A model generated the notes under the pieces. The model made no database searches, was not told where the DNA came from, and was given only the letters and a program-made list of their open reading frames with translations. From Rosellinia necatrix (taxonomy: Eukaryota > Ascomycota > Sordariomycetes > Xylariales > Xylariaceae), in NCBI GenBank assembly GCA_021209875.1, contig JAGYVD010000007.1, positions 2,790,001 through 2,854,000 of the forward strand: a stretch of 64,000 nt of DNA. The letters are read 5' to 3'. Position 1 is the stretch's first letter; each line of letters starts with the position of its first letter. The translations under genes and the position numbers were made by a program. Of this stretch, positions 38,522 through 50,001 are shown piece after piece.

Positions 38522-39434
38522 TAACGAGGCGCGGTTCTCATTACGTTGATACCATGCTGCAACGTACCATCAGCTGAAGCGAGTCTAGCTAGAAATACAC
38601 AACCTGTTATTCAAGAACATACCGGTCTGCAACGGTGGACTCACAGCCCTGAAGCGGTTGGACCTCCCGAAGACTACATGGGCTTCTGGATCAAGGTACC
38701 CTGCGTGGTTATTTCAGCGTCGATTTCCGCTTCGAATGACTGTTTCGCGAGCGCTAAAGTAGTGGCAGGTCCCCAATAACTATGCGGAATGCCGGGACGA
38801 TGCGACCATCCGATGTTCCTTAGCACCATGAAATGAACCAGGATGAGAAAGAGCAGCAAGAGCCGAGCCTCCAGACCTATAAACCAATCCTGGGCGTTTC
38901 CGACTAGCCAACAATATTTTGAGGTCCGACTTCAGCCCAGGCTCGCCGATGGTGACGGGGGGCTGGGCATCCCGGTGGCATATTAGGGGAGGGGGGAGCG
39001 GGGAGCGGGGAGCGGGGGACGACGGCCTTTACCCCTCGGGTTTGGGGGGGAGAACAAGATAAGAAAAGAAGCAGGGGTTCTCTCTGGGAGCTTAGCCAGT
39101 GCAGACAATGCCTGGGCATCTATCTGGGGTAACTGGAAAGTGATGTTGTAGAAGGGATGTAGATTTAAGTGATATGTAAATCCGCTGTGATAGATAGGCA
39201 CCTAAGCACCTAGGCTAGGCAATCAACCATCAGGCACGATGGGTCGTATCTCCCCTTGCATATCTGGAGCGAACCACCCCACTATGTACCTATCTATCGA
39301 AGTAACTTTGGTAGTGTATCGTGTATCTAGTGTGAACTTTATCCGGGCCCGGCGAGAAGTCTATTTATTTTGGGACGTTACGAGAACCGCGGTTTGCCAA
39401 CAGGCCTCTCGACCTACCTGGCTAAGTACCTGAA

Positions 39435-39458
39435 GTAGGTAGGTAGGTAGGTAGGTAC
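39435..39458. repeat. GTAG tetranucleotide microsatellite
   Basis: Six consecutive GTAG units. Short CTAC/GTAG runs also occur near 41741-41752 and 41949-41968. Confidence 0.9.
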
Positions 39459-39654
39459 GTAAGAGGACGAAGTTACGTACCGTCGTTCTCCCTCCCACGT
39501 GGAATGGAGAGGTTCAGTTCACAGGGTGGGTCGACAAATCCTACCGCGATCGAACCATCGTGGGGTACACCGGAATAGTGCGGGGACCGTGGTCTCGTCG
39601 CTCCAAAGCGAACATGCTCCGAGACCACTCGAAGCCACTCAGGACCCAATTCCG

Positions 39655-39696
39655 AAACCCCGTTCGGTTAACGATGAACCCTGTTCGGTTAAGGAT
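39655..39696. repeat. 21-bp tandem duplication
   Basis: Two adjacent 21-bp units (39655-39675 and 39676-39696) share the core GTTCGGTTAA and differ at four positions. Confidence 0.8.
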
Positions 39697-40434
39697 ATAT
39701 TGCCTGACTCCTGGCTGCTGATCCCTCTGAGTGTTGATTGATTGCTTGTTGTTCCGGCCAACGCCTGACTGGTCAGGCACACTGTTCTGAACCCAACCCT
39801 CCCTTCCATCTGTGCATGGTTCGCCCGTCTTGATGGTCTGCCATGTTCCACGCGTGGGTTTCTCGGCCCCGCGCTCCTTCGGCTCGGATTTATGATGGCG
39901 GCTAACTGGACCACCTGTTGGCCATTGCCCGCTGTGTCTTGCTAGGGGCTTATAGTAATACAACCAAGCTATACTCGTTTACTAGTGGCTTCTCATTTGC
40001 AGTGAAGGTCGGCGTGGCCAGTAGTGTATCATTCTCACTTGGTCACCGGGGGGTATGGGGGGTTAACCATCATGAATGCTCCAAATTGGTTTCCAACCGG
40101 GCGGCAATGGGCACCACCCACGCACAGTAATAGTTCAATTGGAGAAAAGGATAATCTGCATACTCGTTCAGAAGTACTCCCATGATACCTTCCAGCGGTT
40201 CTGCCGCAGCCCCTGTTCCTCGGAATCCAAGGATAAAAGCCGCTCGTTTTCCCCGAGCAACTAACGCCATGATTAAAACAAATATAGAAAAGACTGGTTC
40301 GCGCCCTGACAGGGCCGCATACGCAATGCCATACCAGCAGAGCCTGGAGACTTCTGCCTGGAAATCAAATTCGCTCTCCCACCCAATATGGACAATATGT
40401 TCGTGCTGATCGTGACAATCAAGGTGATTGAGTG

Positions 40435-41180
40435 TTAGAGGGCAAGCTTGCCCTTACTACTCTGCGGACTTAACACATCGTCGACAAGACCCCTCCAAAG
40501 ATCCGTGAGCATACCCTGCCCTTGCTCGGCGGGCTCGCCGTCGTGGACAAACTTCAACTCGACGCCATCCATTCCCATACCTTCGATTTCGGTGAGCGCA
40601 GAGGGCGAGACAAGGTCTGGGTTGGCGGCAACAATGCTGATCTCAGGCGTGGTGACCGGGCCGTCAACGGGCTCCGGGGCATGTTGGAACATGACATTGT
40701 CAGGGAGTAAAGGGACGCGGAGGTTGCTGAACGGGTCTTGACTGGCGCCCTTGAAGACGGCTGAGCCGGGAAAGACGATGCTGTCGATGCTCTTGGCCGT
40801 TGTGTTCGGGGTGGCGGTACTCGAGAAGGTCTGCATCAGACGCATTTTACGGGGCTGGGGATGAGGTAGATTTGATGATCGAGTATAGAGGTGACGGGGG
40901 TGCTATTTACCACAGCGTATAGTGAGTATTGATGAATACGGATCGATAGAACCCAGGTGGTCCTCACGGGAGCGGATGGGCTCGTGAGTGCAAAGCCCGG
41001 TATAGATGAAGGGGGAAAGAAACTTACATCAGGATCTGTGTTGCGTTCCTTGAGAAGATCTGCATACTTCCTCGACAACGGCGCGCCAGCCTTTGAGCCT
41101 GTGAGAAGCGTTGATTGGGTGGCTGTGGTGATGGTACGGGCGAGTGTGACCGCAGGGCGTGTGACGCGGGGACCGGCCAT
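40435..41180 (-). CDS. small predicted mitochondrial protein, 190 aa, two exons
   Basis: Exon 1 (41180-41028) starts MAGPRVTRPAVTLARTITTA, Arg/Thr/Ala-rich without acidic residues, a good mitochondrial presequence. It ends at a GTAAGT donor. A 173-nt intron (41027-40855) ends CCCCAG, and exon 2 (40854-40435) continues in frame to a TAA-type end after SSKGKLAL. Total 573 nt, 190 residues plus stop. The mature part is rich in Pro, Ala and acidic residues (VEGMGMDG-like and DGEPAEQGQG stretches near residues 150-170), with no membrane segment or domain I recognise. Longer upstream readings through 41540 have no better start. The presequence and the exact splice-frame fit make it a real gene; function unknown. 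Confidence 0.72.
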
Positions 41181-44100
41181 TGTGAATAATGCCGTTATAA
41201 TAGCTGGAAGCAAGAGCCCAGGTAAGATAATGATACTGATACTAATAGTACAGGATTGAGGATGGATGGAGCTGTGTTGATGCGCAGAGTCAATCAGCGA
41301 GACATCTCTAGGATTCAGGACGGAACAAATGGTAAATGGGTGTGTAGGGGGGAGAAGGGGGATGTTGGCACAAATGCGCCGTCGTACAAGGAGACCGGAA
41401 GTCCGGTGGCTGAAGGACAAAACAATGCAGGCGCAGGCAGCCCTGAGGGGTAATGGCAAGACACTCACCTGATGGTTGATGTTAGTTGGAGGAGATTCGA
41501 GCTTGGGGTAGCATAACAAACAAACGAGACGACGGAGCACCGAGCATGTTCAGTCCGTCTTAATATATGGATAGTACCTGCCATCATCTCTGAGCTTAGA
41601 GAGCTCAGCAGAAGCGGTAGGTGCTATGTACCGGCTCGGTGGACTACTAACTATTTCACCCGATAGGATATATGTTACGGAGATATGATGTACATGGACA
41701 ATACTATGCATGTGGATAATTAGAACGCCCAGATACTAACTACCTACCTACCTAGATGTACATACACTACTTCTTGACCTGCCAAGGCCCCCCGGACAAG
41801 GTGATGTACACCATGAACACGGAAAGTATCTAATGCGGGTACCGTCCCGGGGGATGCCTCGGATTGTAGTGTAGTACCCCGGTAGTGTAGTTACTACTAC
41901 ATATGTACATAACTCCCTCCTATCTAATGTAGGTGTATCTACATATGGATAGTAGGTAGGTAGTAGGTAAGATACAGTATATGTAATGCACAACGCATTC
42001 ATACACTACATGTCCAGCACACTAAGTACCTGCCTACTCACAAATCAACCAACAAGGCGGTGTGTTGGGTGGTTATTCCAATCAGGTACATAGATACACA
42101 CCTCCACGAGGGAACTTGGTGTAGTAAGCTAGAATCAACCGTCTCAAGAAGTGATCTGTTCCATTCCACAGGTCGTCATGGCTTGTGGCTAATGCATAAA
42201 TTCCCAAAGCGCACGAGCAGATGCCAGTGTGCCTCAGGCTGGCCCCGAGTATATTCTGCAACTTGGAAAACCATGGATGGAAGAAGACATGCTCACATCG
42301 CATGAGATCGTACTATGCCGCCGCATGTCTGTTGGACAAGCAGCAAGGTCGTCACCATGCCCAGCTCGGAGTTGTCGAATAGGAAAGCTGCCGGTGGAGA
42401 GCTGTCACCGCTACCACGGCACTTCCACCCATTCCACTTTTACCCACTCGCTCCATTTCCGTCTACTTCTATTCGCTCATGTTTGCTCACGCCCACTGAC
42501 GCCCACTGCCGCCCACTTTTCTCATCTGTTGAGACGCAAGCTCTGACCAGGTCGGTCCATGTTCGGTCCACATTATAGCGGAGATAAGCCATGATTTGAC
42601 TCAATTTCAAGGCCGACTAAACTCTTGACAGCTTAGTATATTGCTCAACAGAGACGAAGTGCCAATTACAACAGACCCTATTACAATCAATCTGTTGCTC
42701 GCATTTCATCTCCTAGCTCCTTGGCAAAGTATACCACAGTGCAGTACCTAAGTTCCCTAGGTGGGCGCACTAGTTAGCGTAGTGTATGTACTGGCTGCAG
42801 GTGCGGCCAGCACCTGGCGCACCCAAGCATTCAATCCGTCCGCCAATCTGTCAATCTGTCAATCTATCGATCTGCCAATCTTGCCAATCTTGCCAATCTT
42901 GCTTGATTCCCCTGAACGTAAAACTAGACAAGACTAGAGAACGTATCGAACCAGCTGCCCAGGCGTTTCAAAAAAATAAAATAAAACAAAACAAAACAGT
43001 GATCGCAGCAAAGAAATCTGTTCAATGAGGCGCAATATGCACCACCGGATAATACAATGCTCACGCACGGAATGCTTACCGTAGCGTCGGGAGAAACCCA
43101 CTTTGACTTTGCTACATGGTTCTTACCATGCCTCTTTTCTTCTTTTCGTCGAATCTCAAATCCTTCTTTTTTTCCCCTTTCAACTCGGACAATAATCATT
43201 GATCCCTGCCAACAACCGATATCGGAGATATTCTTACCCGCCACCTATCTAGGCACTGAGTCTAAGCCACTGTAATAGGTATCTAGCTGTCGCAGATGAC
43301 AAGCTGTTCAGAAGGAAAGGCGACGTGCTTGTATGAAGAACAGTGGGGTTCCGGAATTGGAACTTATCACCAATCTTACTCCCTTCTTACTTCTCGTTGG
43401 CACCATTTGTCTGACAACGGTCCAACGGTCCAACGGTCGTAACTAACCAACGAGTGTCTTGGTGTAAGTTCTATAGCTTTCCGCCGCACGTTCACGGGTA
43501 CCTGTTACATACCTCTCCAGCAGTTGTCTCGTGTTGTTCCAGATCCCCCTCAAAGATGGCCTGTCCCACTTCACTGCCATCAGATGTCACATCTGCCCGG
43601 AGGGAGTATCAAGATTCAAGGATTGTACAAGTAGAGGCTCAGATTTTAGATGTACAGCCTTTGCTATCTAACCCCAGTCTGCCGATCCTAAACTAACCAC
43701 ATTCACGTCTCCGTCAACGAAAGCGCCGACCGAATCCTTCTAGAAGAATCGCACCTTATCGGTTAAGTCTACTAGGGTTAGTCCGTTCAATCCACGGTGA
43801 AGAGATGAAACTACCTTGGTCTTTTAATAGCAATCAAGCAACGTTTCAAAAGTAGCATGACACACCAGCAGTTTTCTATAGCGCTCTACAAATCTTGCGA
43901 TGAAGTAGCGTTCATTCAAGCCCGGCCCTATAGCGCGTTCAGACTATTGAAGACCTCGGGCAGAGCGTGGTATTTCTCCTTACCTTGGTCAACGGTTCAT
44001 GCAATGCAGTGCTGTTCAGCCACTGTGCCTTCGCAGGGTAACAGAGCACCAACAGAGCTAACCAGAACCGACATTTGCTTCTTACGGAAGGTGGAGACCC

Positions 44101-46799
44101 CTTTGTATGGCCAAGGATGCCCCCAGGACAGCTGCAGACAATTATAGTGCATCAATGGATATGGTGTGCCGTAACTACGCAGCTTCTCGCCATCGCCACC
44201 TTTTCGCACAACACGTACTTGGAATGTCCCAGAACCTGAAGGTATCGTAAAACCTAACAATAGATTTCCTATTTGTCGTGGAAAATATCAATTCTCTCGT
44301 ACTCTCCCCTCCCATATCGCAAGAGAGAGATATGTTAGGTCCACCCCTAATACCCAAGCCCTCTCTCATCGGCCATGCGGCGCAAATATAGCTCATAACT
44401 TGGGTAGGTTTAGACGCACCTGCGTCCCAAGTATACCCACCTTAGTTGCATATGGGCTGAAGGGATTCAAGAAGAACTTTGTAATTATATTAAGCCCAGG
44501 TCGCAACCAGATATGAGCACACTCTCTAGGGTTAAGTTTTGCCCTACGGGCAGCTGTGTCAGGTGGGAGCGGGTCCTCCACGGTGTGGACTATAATACTA
44601 TGTACTATATATCTCATGGTATGTCAACTCTGGAGATCTCCCGTGTCCCGCAGGAGACCTAGAAATCAATGACGTTAGCCTTTGTCCAATACTTCTGTTA
44701 TCTACATTCGATCTAACTACTTGCAAGGGCATAGATCGCGGAGCAAGATAGCTATACCCCCGGTGTGTATCTGGGGGCATATGGGTGGATGTCAGCAACA
44801 GAATCGTCAGGGTGGATAGGCCATATAGCGTGTCATTAGGCACCCTACGTGCATATTTAGTAAAATTTTGGTGTATATGAGATCTAAATGCCTCCCCAAA
44901 AGAGAATAGGAAGTCCGGGAATCAGTATAACGAAGGCCTAGCCCTACACCACGACTTCCTACCTGCCTACCACTTAGCTTCTACCCACTAGTGACTGGAC
45001 TTCACTCTGCGACATTCTCACTCTTGTATGGTAAGAATAGGGTCCCCCGATGTTATATGGGACTCAAGGGTCGATGGAATTGAGCCCTTACTCCTGTGCC
45101 ATTGGCTTGCCTTCTACCTGACTGTTGCCTGGCCGCCACCTCCTGGTGGCTCGTCGTCACTCTGAACAACCTGTTCCTGCATCCTCAAATGGCCGCGGCC
45201 CGTCCATAACGCCATTCGTGGTGTCAATGAAACTCCAGCGGCTTCAGCTGGGAATAAGGTCGCGTCGTGGCAGCCCGAGGGGGACTCGATGGTATACCAC
45301 TGTCAGAATTGCGCCACAGGGGGGTTTGAAAATAGGCTTTCACCGCGCTCACGGCCCTCGCCCCGACTACCACGCGCGCCACCACCGCGTGATACCGCGT
45401 AGATATATCTCCCGGTTTGGGGCCTGCATGGTCTCAGCTTCCGATCAACATCCCAGATTTGACCTTGTCCTAAATTACCTCCTCGTTATGGGACATTTCT
45501 ACCTTTGCTATCCCAGCAGCAGTGGCGTCGTGGCTAGCGATGTAGTGCTATTTTATAGTACTGTACTTCTTTCCGTAACAGTTACCGTCATAAAACTGAG
45601 GCAATAGTCGCCTCTGTAACCCTGTGTTTGTAAGATAGAACGATTGCAGAGTGAAGCACAGCCACCAGGAAGGTAGCAAATACGTAGAAGCTGGATAATA
45701 GTAGGAGGTCAAGGTTCAATTCTGTTGACTCCCCAGCTCACTCGGCATAGGGGAGCTTACTAGTCCTTGTGTACACGCCTGACAGCATTAGGCGTATCGC
45801 ATATGATAGAAGGTGGTCGCCGAAGGGAAGTATCAGATACAAGTTTCCGGTTTGGTACTGGCAATTTTTGGCGAGTCTACGGCAAGGTAGTGTATATAGG
45901 TAAAGTAGTGGGTAGGAATATACCAAATGTTGATGTCCGTGCAGCGTTTGTTATTTGATATTAACATAGTCAATAAATAGAGCGTCTCGGTGAGGCTTAG
46001 CATGGGTAATAATTCGGCATGGAAATGCCGGCCGCTCGTAGTTTCTAACGAAGGGGCGAGGCTTATAGGAAGGTAAACCCTAGTCCTTGTGGGAGGCGTG
46101 GCGGTGAGACGTCCCCTTATGCTCTACAGTATATAAATAGTCAGGCCGGGGCTGCGGCGTTGAAGTCAGCTATGGACGTAGTGTAGACGGCATTATTAGC
46201 TTAAGCCACATACTCCTCGGTCAACAAGCTCTCCGTGGCTTCTACTGACAGGTCAGCCTAACGAAAGACGGGTAACTCGGATCCGGTTTTCATGGCAACA
46301 TCGCTCAAAGAAGATTACGTGCATACGACCAGGGAATTGACACGTGGGGAATGTTTCGACCCCGGACCCGAGCGTGTAATCAATATATTCCATAGCGCGC
46401 GACAGAATCGTCCTTGTTGGGACTAGGTCGGTCATTCTTGGCCGTAGTGGAATTCGGCGCTCGCTTTACGAAACAAGTGTTACAGTAACGGTAGAAACTA
46501 CAGGCGCCGTGGAGGTAACCGGGCGTATGAAGTGCATCGATGATCGGAGAAACAATGAGTTAGAAGCTAGGCAAATTTATTCAAACTGAATAGAACTAGC
46601 AAAAGGATAGAAAGTTTCGATTGGGAGTTACCGCCTATTGTTATAAATCTCGCCATCTACTAATCAGGGCGGCGCTGCAACCCTACAGCAACTTCTGAAC
46701 TGGCGTATTCGTAGTGAACGTGAGGGTATATTTAACAGCACCAATAAGGCAGACTCCGGACACGGGAAGGGAGGAATGATCAATGGTGATATAGATTAG
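41181..46799. other. long stretch without a supportable gene
   Basis: 5.6 kb of normal composition with only short, overlapping frames on both strands. It includes a (CAATCT/TTGC) minisatellite at about 42832-42904, CGCCCACTG repeats at 42488-42518 and GGTCCAAC repeats at 43417-43438. The longest frame, 45125-45607 (160 codons, plus), is GC-rich and Arg-rich with no motif; I do not call it a gene. No RNA gene recognised. Confidence 0.5.
42832..42904. repeat. minisatellite based on CAATCT
   Basis: About eight imperfect units: CAATCTGT repeated, a diverged CTATCGATCTGC, then CAATCTTGC three times. Period shifts between 8 and 9 bp. Confidence 0.8.
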
Positions 46800-47417
46800 C
46801 TAAAGCCAGGCATCAGTTTTCCAGGCTCGGTCATGTCGTACTTTGAGGAGGAGATTCGTGGCGGCGGGGGCTTCCGGCAAGGTCTTCCACCAATACTTCT
46901 CGTAAGCTTCGTTGAAATATACACTCGCATCATTACCTAGAATTACTTGACCATCAGGGGCCAAAGCTGTCTCGGAAGAGTCAATAGATTCTCGACTGAG
47001 AGAGTAGATCTCGCTCTCTAAGTTGGGTTGCCCTTGGGGCTCCCATGAGCTGAGCATCCAAAACAGGTCGCGCACTGCTGTAGTAACAATACAGTTATCT
47101 GTTGTGCGCGGAGATCGCTTGTTGTACAGTGAAGCTTCCCACAGGTGACCACCGTTCCCTTCAAATTGTAGTGAAAGCGAGATGCATCTGACTTGAGCTC
47201 GGTTGTCGTGAGTCATAACGCTCAACTCGAGCAAGTTCCATAGTGTAAGTTTGATGTGTTCGAAGTTGGAATGCTCGATATCGTTTTGCCGTTGATGTGT
47301 TACGGTTGTCGGTTGAGCGGAGGAACAGCCATAGTGGGCTGAGCGAATCGAGAGGGGAAGCTGAGCTTCTCTAGACAGAGCCGTCTCAGGTGAGTTGATG
47401 GTAATAGATTGAGACAT
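46800..47417 (-). CDS. hypothetical protein, 205 aa
   Basis: An uninterrupted frame of 205 codons with normal fungal codon use. The product is soluble and mixed alpha/beta in composition. The stretch around residues 115-130 (AVRDLFWMLSSWEPQ) weakly recalls a block seen in fungal F-box-type proteins, where AV..LF..LS.WE follows a region on helical repeats, but the N-terminal F-box itself is not visible, so this is only a hint. The frame ends in Leu-stop; I could not find a downstream exon that continues it. Upstream of the start lies a purine-rich GAGA-type tract typical of fungal 5' regions. It may be a fragment of a longer family member. Confidence 0.55.
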   Translation of the reverse strand: MSQSITINSPETALSREAQLPLSIRSAHYGCSSAQPTTVTHQRQNDIEHSNFEHIKLTLWNLLELSVMTHDNRAQVRCISLSLQFEGNGGHLWEASLYNKRSPRTTDNCIVTTAVRDLFWMLSSWEPQGQPNLESEIYSLSRESIDSSETALAPDGQVILGNDASVYFNEAYEKYWWKTLPEAPAATNLLLKVRHDRAWKTDAWL

Positions 47418-47790
47418 TTTAGTCCCTTGGTGACGTTATTGGGCAGAGGGTAGTGCAAGGTAAGAGGAGATAAAAGGCCGGGGGGCGTGTAGCTGAGATT
47501 GACGAGATTGAGGGGTGGGAAATAGTACTTAGTAATAGATCGAAGACTTTGGCGTGAAATGACTTGAGGAGATGGATAGAGAAAAAGAGAAGTGAGGCAG
47601 GGGGGATGAAGGCTTACTTATAAGTTATCGAACCAATTAGACCTACTTCAACGTGTAAAATCTGCGGCCACCAGCACGACCATTTCAGCCAGTGAATAGT
47701 GAACTTTGTTGTGTATGTGCCCCGTCTTGCCACATTCTGCCTTCCTGTATTATCCTATCCTTTTTGGCTTTATCCGTTTGCGAGAAGAGG
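47418..47790. other. intergenic, purine-rich
   Basis: G/A-rich sequence upstream of the 205-aa gene, probably its promoter and 5' leader. No gene visible. Confidence 0.45.
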
Positions 47791-47817
47791 ATCAGGAGGC
47801 CACGCTGGCCTCCTGAT
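47791..47817. repeat. perfect 12-bp inverted repeat with 3-nt loop
   Basis: ATCAGGAGGCCA (47791-47802) and its exact reverse complement (47806-47817) are separated by CGC. The hairpin sits directly at the 5' edge of the recognisable hexosaminidase fragment. No T run follows, so it is not an intrinsic terminator. Confidence 0.9.
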
Positions 47818-47821
47818 ACAT

Positions 47822-48150
47822 GGAGAAGCACGGGGTGTCGCCATCATCCCCGAGATCGAAGCCCCGAGCTATGCATTGCCGATTGTCCAGCGGAAGCTGA
47901 AGTCGGGACTCAGCACCGACTTGTCCCTCTTGGGTGTCTCACACGCCGATGCGATCCCGACTATGAAGACGATTTGGCGTGCTCGGCGCGGATGAGTACA
48001 CTGGCGAGGTCAGCGAGTATAACCGTTTCGTGAATGAAATGGCCCAGTTCATACGCGACAAGGGCAATAGATCTGTGCGAATCTGGGGCACCTTTCGCCC
48101 AAACCGGAGTATAACAACAACATTAACACAAATATTCTTATTTGACATTA
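47822..48150 (+). pseudogene. GH20-like beta-hexosaminidase fragment
   Basis: The frame from 47822 reads GEARGVAIIPEIEAPSYALP, the strand/loop block with an invariant IPEIE.P in GH20 hexosaminidases, then GLSTDLSLLGVSH and IPTMKTIW. The next recognisable block, GADEYTGEVSEYNRFVNEM, starts at 47985 in another frame and carries the Asp-Glu pair at the GH20 active site; the ~12 residues expected between them are missing. A further block, SVRIWGTF, follows at 48075; after 48105 another shift leads to EYNNNINTN-like codons and decay. No start or upstream exons are present. It is therefore a dead internal fragment of a secreted chitin-type glycosidase gene, about 110 of several hundred residues. 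Confidence 0.75.
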
Positions 48151-48840
48151 TAAGCTTGTATCCGGTCTTTGATTCCAGGAGCAAAGGCCTATTTCTCCGC
48201 TGAAAGTGTTAAATACTAATAATACTACTAATAATAATAATCTAACTTACTACATTTATATGCACCTATTATGCCCAAGGTTATGTAGCTATAGTCAAGT
48301 GTCACTACGTTGCATCACCACTAATACGTACTAACCCTATCACTCAAGTGCCTACTGCCATATTAAAGATGCTTCGTCTGTGAGCTACGGGCACATACTG
48401 TAAAGCTTCGCCGTTAGTCTCCCAAACGAACTCTCGGGGTAAGGGGTGGGCAGATTATCGAACTATACCATTATCGTGGCCGCCACAATTGTGGTGTTCT
48501 AGTGGGTCAATAGCAGGTGGGGTCTTGGATTTTAAGGGACCACCCGCACCGCCATGCCTATAAGTCAGCACAGGCTCTCGTACCGAGTGTTTGATATTGC
48601 GTTCTTGGGGCGTAATCTAATGGAGTCGAGCCAAACTTTTGGGTTCCTGATATCTATAGGCTAGTCTCGGGGACCTCTCCATCACTATAACTCGGCCGTG
48701 TGTCGGATCCGGGCGTTTTTTTATTCAAGTGACAGTGTTTGCAACGCCTTGATTGATTATAATGAACCAGTAGTGCGGGCTTCACCCCCCCTCCTTTTTT
48801 TTTTCTGTATAGCTACATGTATATATATGTCACGATGAAA
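48151..48840. other. intergenic
   Basis: Decayed sequence after the hexosaminidase fragment, starting with a short TAA-rich microsatellite (48213-48243). No gene visible. Confidence 0.5.
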
Positions 48841-48884
48841 TGGATAGCCCCGGCAAAAAACTGGTGACCGTAGCCCTAAAAGGC

Positions 48885-49146
48885 AGAAAAAAGATAAATT
48901 TTTATAGCTATATATAAAATAGTTAACTAGTCTGATTATATATTTATATTATAATTTAACTAAATTAATAGCTATTAAAATAAACAATCGGGCTTATATA
49001 AGCTTAGCTAACTTATTTAAATTAATTAATTAAAAAACAGAAAAAAAAGGTTTTTTTATAGCTACATCTATAAAATAACTAGTTTAATTATATCTTTATA
49101 TTATACCTTAATTAGCTAACTAGATTATATTATAATGCTTAAATTA
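48885..49146. repeat. small AT-rich patch with two diverged 154-bp units
   Basis: A segment starting AGAAAAAA and containing TTTTTATAGCTA is repeated 154 bp later (ATAGCTA at 48904 and 49058). About 85 bp align in each copy, differing largely by transitions plus one 3-bp gap. The second copy keeps more C. It looks like a small RIP-affected repeat pair within an otherwise normal block. Confidence 0.6.
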
Positions 49147-50001
49147 ACTTGCCTGCACTAATCGCTCGCTTTAATTCCACTGTTCCTATACGATCTACCT
49201 GTTCCTCTGTGACAATATATATTAGTCAGATTGTATTCCGATAACCGTAATAACGCCCCAGCTTTTGAACCGCATTTCTCCATACATATACTTCACGCCA
49301 TATATCGATATAGGGGTTCGGATCCTGCCCCCTTTGCACAACAAACGTCAACACATACATACGGAGGCGAGTTTTGCAATCACCCGAGGTATTCTTGCGC
49401 ACGAGTTACCACTTGGAGGGGAAATTCGGACTTCGGTACTATCGTTGCCACATGAGAAAACATCATGATATCTCTTTAGGTCCAGCTACTTCGACTTGGT
49501 CCATCGGGCGTTAGTCAGGAATAAGGGTGAAGGGAACCACGTGCTAGGAAGCAAGGTTGTAGGAACTACTACACTGATATATTTCCAGACGCTTTGCCCC
49601 TTTCAGTCTATCGTTGTCCAAATTGATCACCCATGGTTTGTTATTTTGACTATCGCCACCAATTCGTTTACGTTAACCAAAACGGGACTAAGGGGAAAGC
49701 CTCAAACATAAGTAAGAATCCTTTACGTTTGTGGTTAGGAAATATGATTGGCTGCCACACGTAGAAGCGACTCCCAGTGCGTGGGGAAGCTCCGCGGAGG
49801 CGTTGGCTTTCCATTCTCATGTGATTGTCTGCCCGCTGGGTAAGGCTAATGTGCTCAACCGGTGTGTGAATTACCCCACCACTCTCACAGGCTTCGAGAG
49901 CGGAAAGCTGAAACTGCGGACAGACGAGGTTGAACGGGTTGGCCGTTAAGATGGTTTGTCTGTAATATGAAACTATGGCTTCCCTGGAAGGGCTCGAGTT
50001 A
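49147..50001. other. intergenic, 3' of the O-methyltransferase
   Basis: 855 bp without a supportable gene; short frames on both strands lack motifs. Confidence 0.45.

Larger units (their letters stand above)
38522..40434. other. intergenic with short repeats
   Basis: 1.9 kb without a supportable gene. It contains a G-rich tandem (GGGAGCG-type, 38985-39020), a GTAG microsatellite (39435-39458) and a 21-bp tandem duplication (39655-39696). The 140-codon minus-strand frame at 39541-39963 overlaps plus-strand frames, is crossed by the tandem repeat and has no motif. A minus-strand frame at 40070-40270 is also unassigned. Confidence 0.45.

Noticed and set aside
39541..39963. 140-codon minus-strand open frame
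   Set aside because: Crossed by a 21-bp tandem duplication, overlapped by plus-strand frames, no motif and biased composition.
45125..45607. 160-codon plus-strand open frame
   Set aside because: Arg/Pro/His-rich translation explained by high GC; no domain, no consistent start context.
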